Below, in pieces: positions 25,574-33,491 of a stretch of 64,000 nt of DNA; positions within the stretch are counted from its first letter, which is position 1, and the number at the start of each line of letters is the position of its first letter. The translations under genes and the position numbers were made by a program. The stretch spans positions 3,559,001 to 3,623,000 of the forward strand of contig NZ_CP010951.1 of assembly GCF_001580455.1 (NCBI RefSeq), given 5' to 3'. The notes beneath the pieces were generated by a model. It saw nothing but the letters and a program-made list of their open reading frames with translations, did no database searches and was not told where the DNA came from. Source of the stretch: Ramlibacter tataouinensis. GTDB lineage: Bacteria > Pseudomonadota > Gammaproteobacteria > Burkholderiales > Burkholderiaceae_C.

Positions 25574-26541
25574 GGCAATGTCCCCTGCTGCGCGAAAGCT
25601 TCGGTACTGCGAACCCGCCAGCGCTGCCACCGTTGCGCGAGCTGCGCCGGCGCGAAAAGCGCCATCAGCACGGTGACCTGCCAGCGAAAGCCGAGCGCGG
25701 CGTGGCGGGCCTGCATCAGCCAGCGCAGCGCCTCTCGCCGCCGGCCGGCGCCCAGCAGCCCGCGCGCGATGGTGATCTCCTGCTGGGCGACGAACCACAG
25801 CGCCGAGCGGCGGTGCTTGTCCGGCATGCTGCCGTTGAGCGCGCGTTCCCGCATGCGCTGCAGGAAGGGCGGCAGCTTGTCCACCAGCAGGTCGGCGGTG
25901 AGCGAGCCGGCGACGTCCACGCGATAGGCGGCCAGCGGCGCGTGGACGATCGCCACCGGCGTCTCGTCCGCCAGGCGGAACCACAGGTCCAGGTCCTCGC
26001 CGAGCGATTCGCCTTCCGCGAAGCACGGCTGCATCGACGCCAGCCGCGCGGCGCGCACGGCGACGCTGCTGGTGAAGAACAGCTGAGCCTTCATCCAGCG
26101 CTGGCGCAGGTCCTCGACCAGTTCGACCTCGCAGAACGCCTCGGGCAGGAGCCAGGGCTCGATCGCCTGGTCGCGCGCATCGCTGACGACCACGAAGCCG
26201 GTGGCGAGGAAGTCGGACTCGGGGCACAGGCGGTGCGCGCGCGCGAGGTGGGCCAGGAACTGCGGGTGATGCCAGTCGTCGGCGTCGAGGAAGGCCACCC
26301 AGTCGCCCTTGACTTCGCCGATGCCGCGGTTGCGCGCGGCCGACACGCCGGCGTTGCGCTGGCGGATCACCCGCACGCGCGGATCGCCCATGGCTTCGAC
26401 GCGCTGCGCGCCGTCGTCGGTGGAGCCGTCGTCGATCACGATCACCTCCAGCACCGGCAGCGACTGCGCGAGCGCCGAGCGGATGGTGGCCTCGATGAAG
26501 CGAGACTTGTTGTAGAGGGGAACGACCACCGAGAAGTTCAT
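25570..26541 (-). CDS. Glycosyltransferase family 2
   Basis: A 323-residue GT-A glycosyltransferase. It opens with MNFSVVVPLYNKSRFIEATI, carries VIVIDDGSTDDGAQRV, the nucleotide-binding RNAGVSAARNRGIGE and the DXD-type metal motif FLDADDWHHP near residue 95, and has GEDLDLWFRLAD near 185. These are standard inverting GT2 features. ATG 26541 was chosen because it opens the conserved first strand. The upstream 82 bp hold the Comamonadaceae-type repeat, so this gene could also be the first of a separate transcript. Confidence 0.88.
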   Translation of the reverse strand: MNFSVVVPLYNKSRFIEATIRSALAQSLPVLEVIVIDDGSTDDGAQRVEAMGDPRVRVIRQRNAGVSAARNRGIGEVKGDWVAFLDADDWHHPQFLAHLARAHRLCPESDFLATGFVVVSDARDQAIEPWLLPEAFCEVELVEDLRQRWMKAQLFFTSSVAVRAARLASMQPCFAEGESLGEDLDLWFRLADETPVAIVHAPLAAYRVDVAGSLTADLLVDKLPPFLQRMRERALNGSMPDKHRRSALWFVAQQEITIARGLLGAGRRREALRWLMQARHAALGFRWQVTVLMALFAPAQLAQRWQRWRVRSTEAFAQQGTLP

Positions 26542-26542
26542 T

Positions 26543-26623
26543 GGGCCCCCACGCTTGTCACTTCGTGTACTGCGCTGCCCCCCGAGGGGGCTATCGCGCC
26601 TTGGGGCGGCCCGGCGGCGCGAT
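26543..26623. repeat. GC-rich palindromic intergenic repeat, Comamonadaceae type
   Basis: The gap between the O-antigen ligase and GT2 genes holds the C-run/CGA/G-run hairpin (26578-26590) followed by CCTTGGGGCGGCCCGGCGGC. I recognise this as a type of repeat frequent between genes in Variovorax, Ramlibacter and relatives; only one copy is visible here. It may form an RNA hairpin that uncouples the two halves of the operon. Confidence 0.55.
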
Positions 26624-27958
26624 TCATGCGGGCACTCCATAGACGCGGCGCTCCCGCGTGGCGGTGGGCTGCGCGCCCACCGAGGCGCCGGCGGCCAGCG
26701 TCGCGATCAGCAGCAGGTGGGAGAAGAACTCGAAGCTGTAGCCGAACAGGTTCAGCGGCACTTCGCTGATCGAACGCACCGCCAGCGAGCAGAACAGGGC
26801 CAGGCTTAGTCCGCCGGTGCGGCGCGCATAGCGCACCGACAGCACCAGCAGCACGCAGGAATAGACCACGAGCAGGAAGGCGCCGACGCCGCCGGAGCGC
26901 GCCAGCGTATCCAGGAACTGGTTGTGGGCATTGGTGGCATTGGGCATGCCGATGCTCCTGCGGAAGTCGTCGTCGAACAGGCCCGGTCCGTAGCCGAAGA
27001 ACTTGCTTGCCTGCCACTCCTCGATGGCGATGGCCCAGATCTGGTCACGGCCCGTCATGGTCATGAGTTGAGCGCCCTGTTGCGTGTCGAGGAAGTAGGA
27101 CACCTGCCCGACCAGGTCCGAAAACAGCAACAGGCTCAGCAGTGCGGCGCCCACCAGCAGGGCGCCCAGGCAGAACAGGATCGCGAAGGCGCCTTCGCGC
27201 GGATCGCCCAGCCGGCGCCATGCCGAAGGCGCGTGGCGCACCAGGACCATGACCACCGAGCACAGCACGAAGGCCAACCAGGCCGCCTTGGATTGCGCGA
27301 AGAACAGCACCGACAGGCCCAGCAGCCAGGCCGGGACGTTGAGCCAGGCCCGGTACGGCCGCGCCCACAGCAGCAGCAGCGCGGTCTGGGCGAACATGCC
27401 CATGGCCACCGGGTGCGGCGCCAGGCCGCCCAGGCGCGGCAAGCCGGGCAGCAGGCCCTGGGTGTAGGAGGCGTCCAGCACCAGCGCGGGCCATACGGGG
27501 ACGAGCGCCACGCTCGCCAGCATCAGCACGAACAGCGCGTTGCGCCCGGTGTCCACGATGCCGGTGATCTCCTCGGTGCTGACCAGCAGGGCGGCCAGGC
27601 CGATGATGAGCGAGTAGGTGAACTCATGCCCGAGCAGCGGATGCGCGCCGAACACCGCGGGGGCGGCGACGGTCGCCATCCAGTACGTCACATAGGCCAC
27701 CGCCAGCGGCATCGAGGGCACCGGCGCGCGCTGGGTGAAGTGGTGCGCGATGCGCTCGACCGAAACGATCAGCAGCAGCAGCGAGACGCCGCGCTGCACC
27801 CAGGGCATCGCCGGATGGCGGTTGCCCTGGAAGATGCCCGCCAGCTCGCCGTAGACGCGGGAGAGGTCACGGCCGGACAGCAGGACGTCGACGGCCGCCA
27901 GCAAGATCATCGCGGGCAGCACCCAGTTCATGAAGCCGGAAGCACGCACGTACTTCAT
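26624..27958 (-). CDS. O-antigen ligase/polymerase family membrane protein
   Basis: A 444-residue polytopic membrane protein with about 10-12 hydrophobic helices. The large loop near residues 290-350 carries TGRDQIWAIAIEEWQASKFF, GYGPGLF and the family signature NATNAHNQFLDTLARSGGVG, typical of WaaL/Wzy-like O-antigen ligases and polymerases that act at the periplasmic face on undecaprenyl-linked glycans. The start overlaps the flippase stop (ATGA). Ligase and polymerase cannot be separated by eye; with a Wzx-like neighbour, a Wzy-like polymerase is the likelier reading. Confidence 0.86.
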   Translation of the reverse strand: MKYVRASGFMNWVLPAMILLAAVDVLLSGRDLSRVYGELAGIFQGNRHPAMPWVQRGVSLLLLIVSVERIAHHFTQRAPVPSMPLAVAYVTYWMATVAAPAVFGAHPLLGHEFTYSLIIGLAALLVSTEEITGIVDTGRNALFVLMLASVALVPVWPALVLDASYTQGLLPGLPRLGGLAPHPVAMGMFAQTALLLLWARPYRAWLNVPAWLLGLSVLFFAQSKAAWLAFVLCSVVMVLVRHAPSAWRRLGDPREGAFAILFCLGALLVGAALLSLLLFSDLVGQVSYFLDTQQGAQLMTMTGRDQIWAIAIEEWQASKFFGYGPGLFDDDFRRSIGMPNATNAHNQFLDTLARSGGVGAFLLVVYSCVLLVLSVRYARRTGGLSLALFCSLAVRSISEVPLNLFGYSFEFFSHLLLIATLAAGASVGAQPTATRERRVYGVPA

Positions 27959-29469
27959 GCGGCCGTCTCCCGTGAAGCGGCCACCGTGCCGTTGCGCGTG
28001 ATCCGCGCGGCTACGCGGGGCGCGAGCCGCGTGATGGCGCTCAGCGCCTCGGCGCCCAGCAGCGACGGGCGCAGCACCAGCACCAGCAGCATGGCGCCCG
28101 CGGCGGCCAGTCCGCCTGCGGCCAGCGCCGCCAGGTGCGACGCGAGTCCGGCAGTGGCGTGCTGGCCGGCCAGCACCGCGAGGGCGCAAAGGGCGGCCAG
28201 GGCCAGCCCGCGCGCGGCAGGGCTGGCGATCGCGCGCCAGCGCAACTCGAGCGCGCGCAGGGCGGCCGTCACGATCACCAGCGAGCGTCCCAGGATGACG
28301 CAGGCCGAGACGATCGCGATCCCGCGGATGCCCGAGGGCGCGAAGAACCACCAGGCCGGTGCGGCGAGGGCCAGCACCGGCAGCTGCAGCAGGAATTCGT
28401 GCTGCTTGCGCTGGGTGTTCCACAGCACTGGCGTCGACAACCCCCAGGCTGCCCACGCCGGCAGGCACAGGAACATCACCCCCAGCACCCAGGCCGATTC
28501 CAACCACGCATCTCCGTAGAGGAAGCCCACGATGTCCCCGGACAGCAAGGCCAGCACCACGGCCGCGGGCGTCCCCAGCACCACGGCGCAGGCCACGCCC
28601 AACAGCCAGCCCTGCGCGAGCCGCGCCCGGTCGTCCTGCAGCTTGGCGCCGGCGGCCATGAAGGCGGGCTGGAAAGCGCCGATCAGCAGCACATTGGGGA
28701 TCGAGGCCAGGTTATAGGCCACCGTGAACAGGCCCACCGCGTGCGTGTTGAGCACCCGGCCGATGATGACGCGGTCGAGGTTGCCGAGCAGCCAGTTCAC
28801 CACGTTGGTGAGGAACACGGTGCGGCCGGTGGACAGCGTCTCGCCGCCGCCGGCATGCCGCCACAGGGGGCGCAGCGGATGGGGGCGGGCGCGATAGGTT
28901 GCGGCCAGCGCCACTGCCGACTGGACCACGCAGGCCGTGCCCAGCGCCCAAGCGCCGAAGCCGGCCAGCGCCAGCGGCACCCCGACCAGCAGATAGCCGG
29001 CCGCGTAGCTGGCCAGCTGGATCAGGCCCAGCGCGCGGAAGTTGAGGTCACGCTGCAGCAGGTAGGTGGCCGGCGCCGCGGCCGCGACCAGAAGGCTGGC
29101 CAGGGACAGCAGCTGCACCATGCCTTCCACCCGCGCGTCGCCGAAGAAGGCGGCCAGCGGCGCGGCCGCGGCGTACATGGCCGCCGCCGACAGGATGCCC
29201 GCGGCCATTTGCCAGGTGAAGGCGAAGCGGATGTCCTCCTCGCTCAGCCGCGACTGCAGCATCAGGCCATAGCTGAAACTGGCGCCGGAGAGAAAGCCGA
29301 CGAAGGTGAGCACCGCCATGCCGATGCCGTACACGCCGAAATTGCCGGGGCCCAGCAGGCGCGCCAGCGCCACCTGCGCCACCAACTGCAGCGCGAAGCG
29401 CGCGACCGTGGTGAGCGCGCTCCACTTCAGCGCGCGTTCGGCCAGCGCTCCGAGCGCGCCTGTGGTCAT
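27955..29469 (-). CDS. Polysaccharide flippase (Wzx/MOP family)
   Basis: A 504-residue membrane protein with 12-14 predicted helices of the oligosaccharide flippase (MOP) family. Characteristic segments are LARLLGPGNFGVYGIGMAVL near residue 35, and FLTNVVNWLLGNLDRVIIGR near 225 with VGLFTVAYNLASIPN following. It should flip undecaprenyl-linked repeat units across the inner membrane. The ATG overlaps the stop of the small secreted-protein gene by 4 bp, and its stop overlaps the polymerase start by 4 bp, so it is translationally coupled on both sides. Confidence 0.88.
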   Translation of the reverse strand: MTTGALGALAERALKWSALTTVARFALQLVAQVALARLLGPGNFGVYGIGMAVLTFVGFLSGASFSYGLMLQSRLSEEDIRFAFTWQMAAGILSAAAMYAAAAPLAAFFGDARVEGMVQLLSLASLLVAAAAPATYLLQRDLNFRALGLIQLASYAAGYLLVGVPLALAGFGAWALGTACVVQSAVALAATYRARPHPLRPLWRHAGGGETLSTGRTVFLTNVVNWLLGNLDRVIIGRVLNTHAVGLFTVAYNLASIPNVLLIGAFQPAFMAAGAKLQDDRARLAQGWLLGVACAVVLGTPAAVVLALLSGDIVGFLYGDAWLESAWVLGVMFLCLPAWAAWGLSTPVLWNTQRKQHEFLLQLPVLALAAPAWWFFAPSGIRGIAIVSACVILGRSLVIVTAALRALELRWRAIASPAARGLALAALCALAVLAGQHATAGLASHLAALAAGGLAAAGAMLLVLVLRPSLLGAEALSAITRLAPRVAARITRNGTVAASRETAA

Positions 29470-29816
29470 GGGCCGGGCGCTCCGTAACGACGCAGGGCAA
29501 TGCCCGACATCAGCGCCAGCGCGGCAAGAAGCATCGTGGTGCCGCCGCGGCGCGGGTGATCGGTGCCTTCATGCGCCGCGGCCTGGCGGGCGCCTGCGAC
29601 CTCGTCGCGAGTGCCGGCCGCGGCACTGGCGATGAATCCGCGGGCGGGCTGCGGGCCCACTTGGGCGGGAGAAGGCAGGTCCGCCGGGCTCCTCCACTGG
29701 GTGAGGCCGGGCCGGAACGGCGCAGCGGCGTCGACGCATTGGGAATGGGCACTTTGCGCAAAGAAGGCAGCCTGCGCAAGCAGGCATACGACGATCGCAG
29801 TCACTGAACGGTGCAT
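29466..29816 (-). CDS. Small secreted protein with C-terminal membrane anchor
   Basis: A 116-residue protein I do not recognise. It has an N-terminal signal peptide (MHRSVTAIVVCLLAQAAFF, cut near SAHSQ), a polar middle of about 65 residues, then a hydrophobic stretch TMLLAALALMSGIAL and a short basic tail RRYGAPGP. That tripartite end resembles C-terminal sorting signals, although no PEP, VPDSG or other known motif is visible. It contains a single cysteine after the signal. ATG 29816 follows GGGGAG. It is first in the polysaccharide operon and overlaps the flippase gene by 4 bp, so its job is probably tied to glycan export or anchoring. Confidence 0.65.
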   Translation of the reverse strand: MHRSVTAIVVCLLAQAAFFAQSAHSQCVDAAAPFRPGLTQWRSPADLPSPAQVGPQPARGFIASAAAGTRDEVAGARQAAAHEGTDHPRRGGTTMLLAALALMSGIALRRYGAPGP

Positions 29817-30066
29817 CCGGCGCTCCCCGATTTTTTCCTGCGTCACGCGCATGAGTCGCGAAGAGCCGACTGATGGCGCGATGCGGCGACACCGCCGCAG
29901 GCTCCAAAATCCTCTCGTCGTCTCGCGTGTGCCGCGATCTGAGGCATCCTAGAAAAACTCAGCGGCGCGCACTGTAGGACTCGGGCGATAGTTCCGGTGG
30001 CGCCGTGACGACAGGCGAGCGCGGACGCAGTTCGCGCAAGCAGTTCATGAACGACAATCGCCAGCA

Positions 30067-30447
30067 ATGCGAACGCAACAGGCACGATTCCTCACCCTGG
30101 CCCTGGTTGTCGCGCTGCTCACCGGCACCCTCATGCCGGGCAGTTGGAAGCACGCCGCGCTCGACCCACTGCAAAGCCCGATCGATCTCTCGGCCATCGC
30201 CCATGTCGTGCTGTTCGCGGCCATCACCGCGATGCTGCCGCTGGCACGTTTCTGGGATGTGACGCACTGGCACCTGGCCGCGGCCGGCCTGGCGCTGGCG
30301 CTGTTGACCGAGGGATTGCAGTTCTTCGCTATCGACCGCCATCCCAACCTGGCCGGGGTCGCCCAGGACATGGCCGGGGTGCTGCTTGGCTGGCTGCTGC
30401 TGCTGCGGATCAGGACTGCTGCTGCGGTTTCGCGGCCGCCGCGTTGA
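30067..30447 (+). CDS. VanZ-like membrane protein
   Basis: A 126-residue protein with four hydrophobic segments and the VanZ-like pattern: PIDLSAIAHVVLFAAITAML near residue 40 and LLTEGLQFFAIDRHPNLAGV near 80, followed by AQDMAGVLLGWLL. VanZ-like proteins are small membrane proteins of uncertain function, often near polysaccharide or exosortase genes. It is divergent from the secreted-protein gene across 250 bp (29817-30066), in which I see no RNA gene or clear promoter. The 3' end overlaps the convergent acyltransferase gene by 38 bp. Confidence 0.82.
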   Translation: MRTQQARFLTLALVVALLTGTLMPGSWKHAALDPLQSPIDLSAIAHVVLFAAITAMLPLARFWDVTHWHLAAAGLALALLTEGLQFFAIDRHPNLAGVAQDMAGVLLGWLLLLRIRTAAAVSRPPR

Positions 30448-31576
30448 GGCGCGGGCGGCGCAGCCATTTGCGCGACAGCTCCCGCCCGGGCACCTCGACC
30501 CAGCGATAGGTCAGGGCGCTGAGCGCGAGGGTCGCCGCCAGGGCGACGCCGTAGAACAGCGTGCCCTCGAGGTCGTTGCGGCCGAAGGCCATGACCCACT
30601 GACCGTTGGGCAAGGGCATGGCGGTCCACAGTTCCTTGCCCATCAGGCGCTTGATGATCGGGGGCGCCAGCGTCACGACCAGCAGGTGCGTGAGGTAGAT
30701 CGAGTAGGACAGCATGCCCAGCCAGCTCATCACCCGGCCGCGGAACAACCGGCTGACCAGGCCGCCCTCGGCAGAGAAGATGAGCACGGCGGCCGCGAAC
30801 ACGAAGGGCGCCATGAACGACAGCGGCGAGGTGCCGGCGGCGGACACGAAGGCGGCCACGGCCAGCACGATCGCGAGCTCCAGCATGGTCATCGCCGCCG
30901 TACCCAGGGGGCGCCGTGTCGCTGGCGCCAGGCTGTAGACGCGCCAGCAGGCCACGCCCAGCGCGAAGCCCAGCACGCACCGCAGGTATCCCCAGTCGAA
31001 GGTGGTGTCCATGCCCGACTTCGACAGAAGGAAGAGCAACAACGGCAGCACGAAAGCCGCGGCGACCAGCATCCAGTCGCGCATGCCGAACCAAAGGCAC
31101 ACGAGCGCGAACAGCACATAGGTCCACAGCTCGGTGCTGATCGACCAGCTCGGCCCGTTCCAGGTCAGGCTGTCGTGGATGCCCAGGCCCTGCAGCAGCA
31201 GCAGGTTGGTGATGACGGCCGATGGGCGGGTCTCGCCGGTGAACGCGGGCTGCCCCATGGTCAGCCTGAGCGTTTCGTAGGCGACGAAGGCCAGCAGCAC
31301 GGCCAGGTGCAGCGGATAGAGCCGCCCCAGCCGCAGGATGAAAAAAGCTTTCACGCCTTGCCAGCTGTCCAGCCGGGACGCGTAGTTGTAGGCGATGACG
31401 AAGCCCGACAGGACGAAGAAGAAATCCACGAACAGGTAGCTGTTGCGGATGAGGGAGGACGAGTACAGCGGGCTGTAGCCGTGGAAGTGGAACAACACGA
31501 CGAAGCAGGCGCACAGGCCGCGCCATCCGTCCAGCGCCTCGAAGCGGATGGGGGTGCGCGTGTCGGGCGGCGGCAT
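30410..31576 (-). CDS. Acyltransferase 3 family protein (OafA/YrhL-like)
   Basis: A 388-residue polytopic membrane protein with about ten helices. The N-terminus has the family signature EALDGWRGLCACFVVLFHFH with the catalytic histidine near residue 30, then FVDFFFVLSGFVIAYNYASR. The family transfers acetyl or other acyl groups from cytoplasmic acyl-CoA to surface glycans. It lies next to the polysaccharide operon but is not overlapping with it, so O-acetylation of that glycan is plausible but not shown. ATG 31576 is the only start that preserves the signature. Confidence 0.88.
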   Translation of the reverse strand: MPPPDTRTPIRFEALDGWRGLCACFVVLFHFHGYSPLYSSSLIRNSYLFVDFFFVLSGFVIAYNYASRLDSWQGVKAFFILRLGRLYPLHLAVLLAFVAYETLRLTMGQPAFTGETRPSAVITNLLLLQGLGIHDSLTWNGPSWSISTELWTYVLFALVCLWFGMRDWMLVAAAFVLPLLLFLLSKSGMDTTFDWGYLRCVLGFALGVACWRVYSLAPATRRPLGTAAMTMLELAIVLAVAAFVSAAGTSPLSFMAPFVFAAAVLIFSAEGGLVSRLFRGRVMSWLGMLSYSIYLTHLLVVTLAPPIIKRLMGKELWTAMPLPNGQWVMAFGRNDLEGTLFYGVALAATLALSALTYRWVEVPGRELSRKWLRRPRLNAAAAKPQQQS

Positions 31577-31736
31577 GGAGGGCGTGAGGTGTGCGGAACC
31601 GGGGCCGGCTCATTCTTCCACTTTCGCCGCCGCTTCGTGCGTGCGCGACGGACGGCGCCTGCGCCGGATGTGTCGCTTGTCCTACACCGGCGAAATGTCG
31701 CGTTTCCTAGGATCGTCGGGCTATGGAGTTCAAGTA

Positions 31737-32012
31737 ATGCGCTACGCCCGCAGTGAACAAGCCCGCGTGCAGGCGTTGCAGCAGGAAGTCTCGCGCGCCG
31801 AGGCCGACTACCAACGCCTTCGCGCCGCCTATCTCGAAGTCGCCCGCAACGAACCGGGGCATGAGGTCGCTCTGGCAATGATCGGTGCCGACATGGACCG
31901 GGCCCATGCCCATCTGCAGGCATTGATCGGCTTGCCGCGCCTTCCCTTCACGCACGAGCCCAGCACGGTGGTGCGCCGCGAGGCTCAGCGCCTGTCGCAG
32001 GACAGCGGCTGA
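31737..32012 (+). CDS. Hypothetical coiled-coil protein
   Basis: A 91-residue soluble protein I do not recognise. The first half is highly charged and heptad-like (RSEQARVQALQQEVSRAEAD followed by YQRLRAAYLEVARN), so a short coiled coil is likely; the second half has another helix and a loose tail. ATG 31737 follows GGAG at good spacing. It opens a run of short + strand genes ending at 32630. A GTCCTACA motif lies 51 bp upstream (31679-31686); the same motif occurs ahead of two other small genes. Confidence 0.55.
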   Translation: MRYARSEQARVQALQQEVSRAEADYQRLRAAYLEVARNEPGHEVALAMIGADMDRAHAHLQALIGLPRLPFTHEPSTVVRREAQRLSQDSG

Positions 32013-32125
32013 GCACCGTCGCAATGTTGGCCGGCGCATAGTCCTGCGACTACACGCGGATGGCGCGAATGCCGAGGTGACGGCACGCTTCGTCGTTGCA
32101 CCATGGGCTCGCAAGGAGAGCCGCC

Positions 32126-32299
32126 ATGATTCCGTACGAGGTGGACCCCAGCCTGCACAACGACAAGCCGGAGAAGCCGTTGCTGGACGACGGCTTTTCG
32201 CCGCCGGATCCGGATCAGCCGACGCCACCGCCGCCGCAGGGCGCGCCCGCGCCGCATGACGGTGTTTCCGATCCGTGGGGCCAGAAGAGCGGCTTCTGA
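32126..32299 (+). CDS. Small proline/aspartate-rich protein
   Basis: A 57-residue acidic protein with no hydrophobic segment, rich in Pro and Asp (PPDPDQPTPPPPQG in the middle, ending DPWGQKSGF). ATG 32126 has a strong AAGGAGAG ribosome binding site. It looks intrinsically disordered. Two further tiny genes of similar flavour follow on the same strand, suggesting a small family or operon. No function can be assigned. Confidence 0.6.
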   Translation: MIPYEVDPSLHNDKPEKPLLDDGFSPPDPDQPTPPPPQGAPAPHDGVSDPWGQKSGF

Positions 32300-32324
32300 A
32301 GTTCTTTGAGAGCAGCGCCTGCGC

Positions 32325-32477
32325 ATGTCCACGCATCCTGTCGAGCCCGAGCCTTTGCCGCCGGCTCCCGAACCCACCGCCCCGAACCCGACGCACCTGC
32401 CGATCGAACCGGACTTCGGCCCGCAACTGCCGCCGGCCGAGCCGGAGGATCCACACGCCAGGCCGCCGACCGTTTGA
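32325..32477 (+). CDS. Small proline/glutamate-rich protein
   Basis: A 50-codon frame from ATG 32325 to TGA 32477. Composition is extreme: about 20 prolines and 8 acidic residues, as in VEPEPLPPAPEPTAPNP near the start. The ribosome binding site is weak, so coding status rests on its place between two well-initiated tiny genes and the shared Pro/acid-rich character. Likely disordered and soluble. Confidence 0.45.
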   Translation: MSTHPVEPEPLPPAPEPTAPNPTHLPIEPDFGPQLPPAEPEDPHARPPTV

Positions 32478-32492
32478 CTTGGAGGATCCCGC

Positions 32493-32630
32493 ATGAGCCC
32501 CTCGATCCCGCATGGCATCACCCCGCCCACCCCGGGCCAGGACAAGGAAGAGCCCGACCTGTGGCAAGAGGACGACATCCCGAGCGATGACGACGGCCGG
32601 GCCGATGCCGGGGAGGCCAGGTCCGACTGA
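32493..32630 (+). CDS. Small acidic protein
   Basis: A 45-codon frame starting at ATG 32493, 7 bp after a perfect GGAGG. The protein is strongly acidic (EEPDLWQEDDIPSDDDGRAD) with a proline-rich start. It ends 3 bp before the convergent stop of the gene at 32634. The ribosome binding site and the end placed exactly in the remaining space argue that it is real. Function unknown; a disordered stress-related peptide is one possibility. Confidence 0.55.
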   Translation: MSPSIPHGITPPTPGQDKEEPDLWQEDDIPSDDDGRADAGEARSD

Positions 32631-32633
32631 GCT

Positions 32634-33398
32634 TCAGGCCCCGCCGAGCAATCCCTGCGCGTCCTCGTCCGCCATTGCCACCGGCGTGGCCTTGGCCAGC
32701 GCCATCCAGACGCCGAACGGCAACTCGCCGCGCGAGTGGCGCGGCGCCGCCCGCGCGACCACTAGCCGCTCTTCCTCCAGCGCCAGCACGCCGCATTCCG
32801 CCGGCACCTCGCTCGCATCGCCGATGCTGCGCCCGCGCGCGTCGCATCCGAGCACATACCAGCACTCACCGAGGTCCAGGTAGGCCTGGCGCTTGGCTTC
32901 GTTGCGCAAGTCGGCGAGCAGGTCGGCCCGGCGCACCTTGACCTCGTGCACGATGGGCTCGACATAGCTGGCGACCGACGTGTTGCGGATCGAGAAGACA
33001 TCCGGCATGGCCACGCACCAACGCAGCGACTCGCCGCCGCCCTGTTGCGGTACCTGAGCCCGCAGGGCCAGTCCGCGCCAGGCGATGCGGCCGGCGCGGG
33101 CCATCTCGCGCGCCACCCGTTCGACCAGTGTTTCGTGGGCGGAGAATGCGCGCCGGTTGGCCGAGAGCGTGGCGGCCAGCAGCGCGATGCCGGCATCGGT
33201 GACACGCAGGCACTCATGGCCGGTGGGTTCCCGCACGCGGTCCAGCAGACCGGCCGCGAGCAGTTCGATCTCGAGTGGGTCCTGGCAGGGCCAGCCTGCC
33301 GAACGATAGATCTCGCGCAGACGGCGTGCATGAGCTTTGCCGAGCGAGATCGCGCTTGTCGTGGCGATCGGAACCGGAGGGGAGAGGGGAAGGCTCAT
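32634..33398 (-). CDS. Hypothetical protein, possible MmcB-like PD-(D/E)XK domain
   Basis: A 254-residue protein. The N-terminal third looks like a winged helix (GKAHARRLREIYRSAGW and ECLRVTDAGIALLAATLSAN). The centre has PIVHEVKVRRADLLADLRNE followed by CWYVLGCDARG. The E-x-K pair on a strand followed by a basic helix with D-L-x-x-D-L resembles the core of PD-(D/E)XK proteins of the MmcB DNA-repair group, although an upstream acidic metal ligand is only tentatively placed (AMPDVFSIRN). A DNA-related role is inference. It is divergent from the gene at 33492 across 93 bp. Confidence 0.6.
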   Translation of the reverse strand: MSLPLSPPVPIATTSAISLGKAHARRLREIYRSAGWPCQDPLEIELLAAGLLDRVREPTGHECLRVTDAGIALLAATLSANRRAFSAHETLVERVAREMARAGRIAWRGLALRAQVPQQGGGESLRWCVAMPDVFSIRNTSVASYVEPIVHEVKVRRADLLADLRNEAKRQAYLDLGECWYVLGCDARGRSIGDASEVPAECGVLALEEERLVVARAAPRHSRGELPFGVWMALAKATPVAMADEDAQGLLGGA

Positions 33399-33461
33399 TG
33401 CGAAAACCAGTTTAGCCCCGTAGGTTCCTTCCCACGGCCAATGTCGCGGTTGACCTATCGC

Positions 33462-33476
33462 GACCCCCGGGGGGTC
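33462..33476. promoter_or_regulatory. Hyphenated palindrome in a divergent promoter region
   Basis: GACCCCC and GGGGGTC flank a single G, 16 bp before ATG 33492 and between divergent genes. A TTGACC sequence precedes it at 33450. It could be an operator for one or both genes; no matching -10 is convincing. Confidence 0.3.
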
Positions 33477-33491
33477 CACCAAAATTGCTGC

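Noticed and set aside
29466..29816. PEP-CTERM/exosortase substrate
   Set aside because: The C-terminal region lacks a PEP or other published sorting motif, and no exosortase gene is present; kept only as a resemblance.
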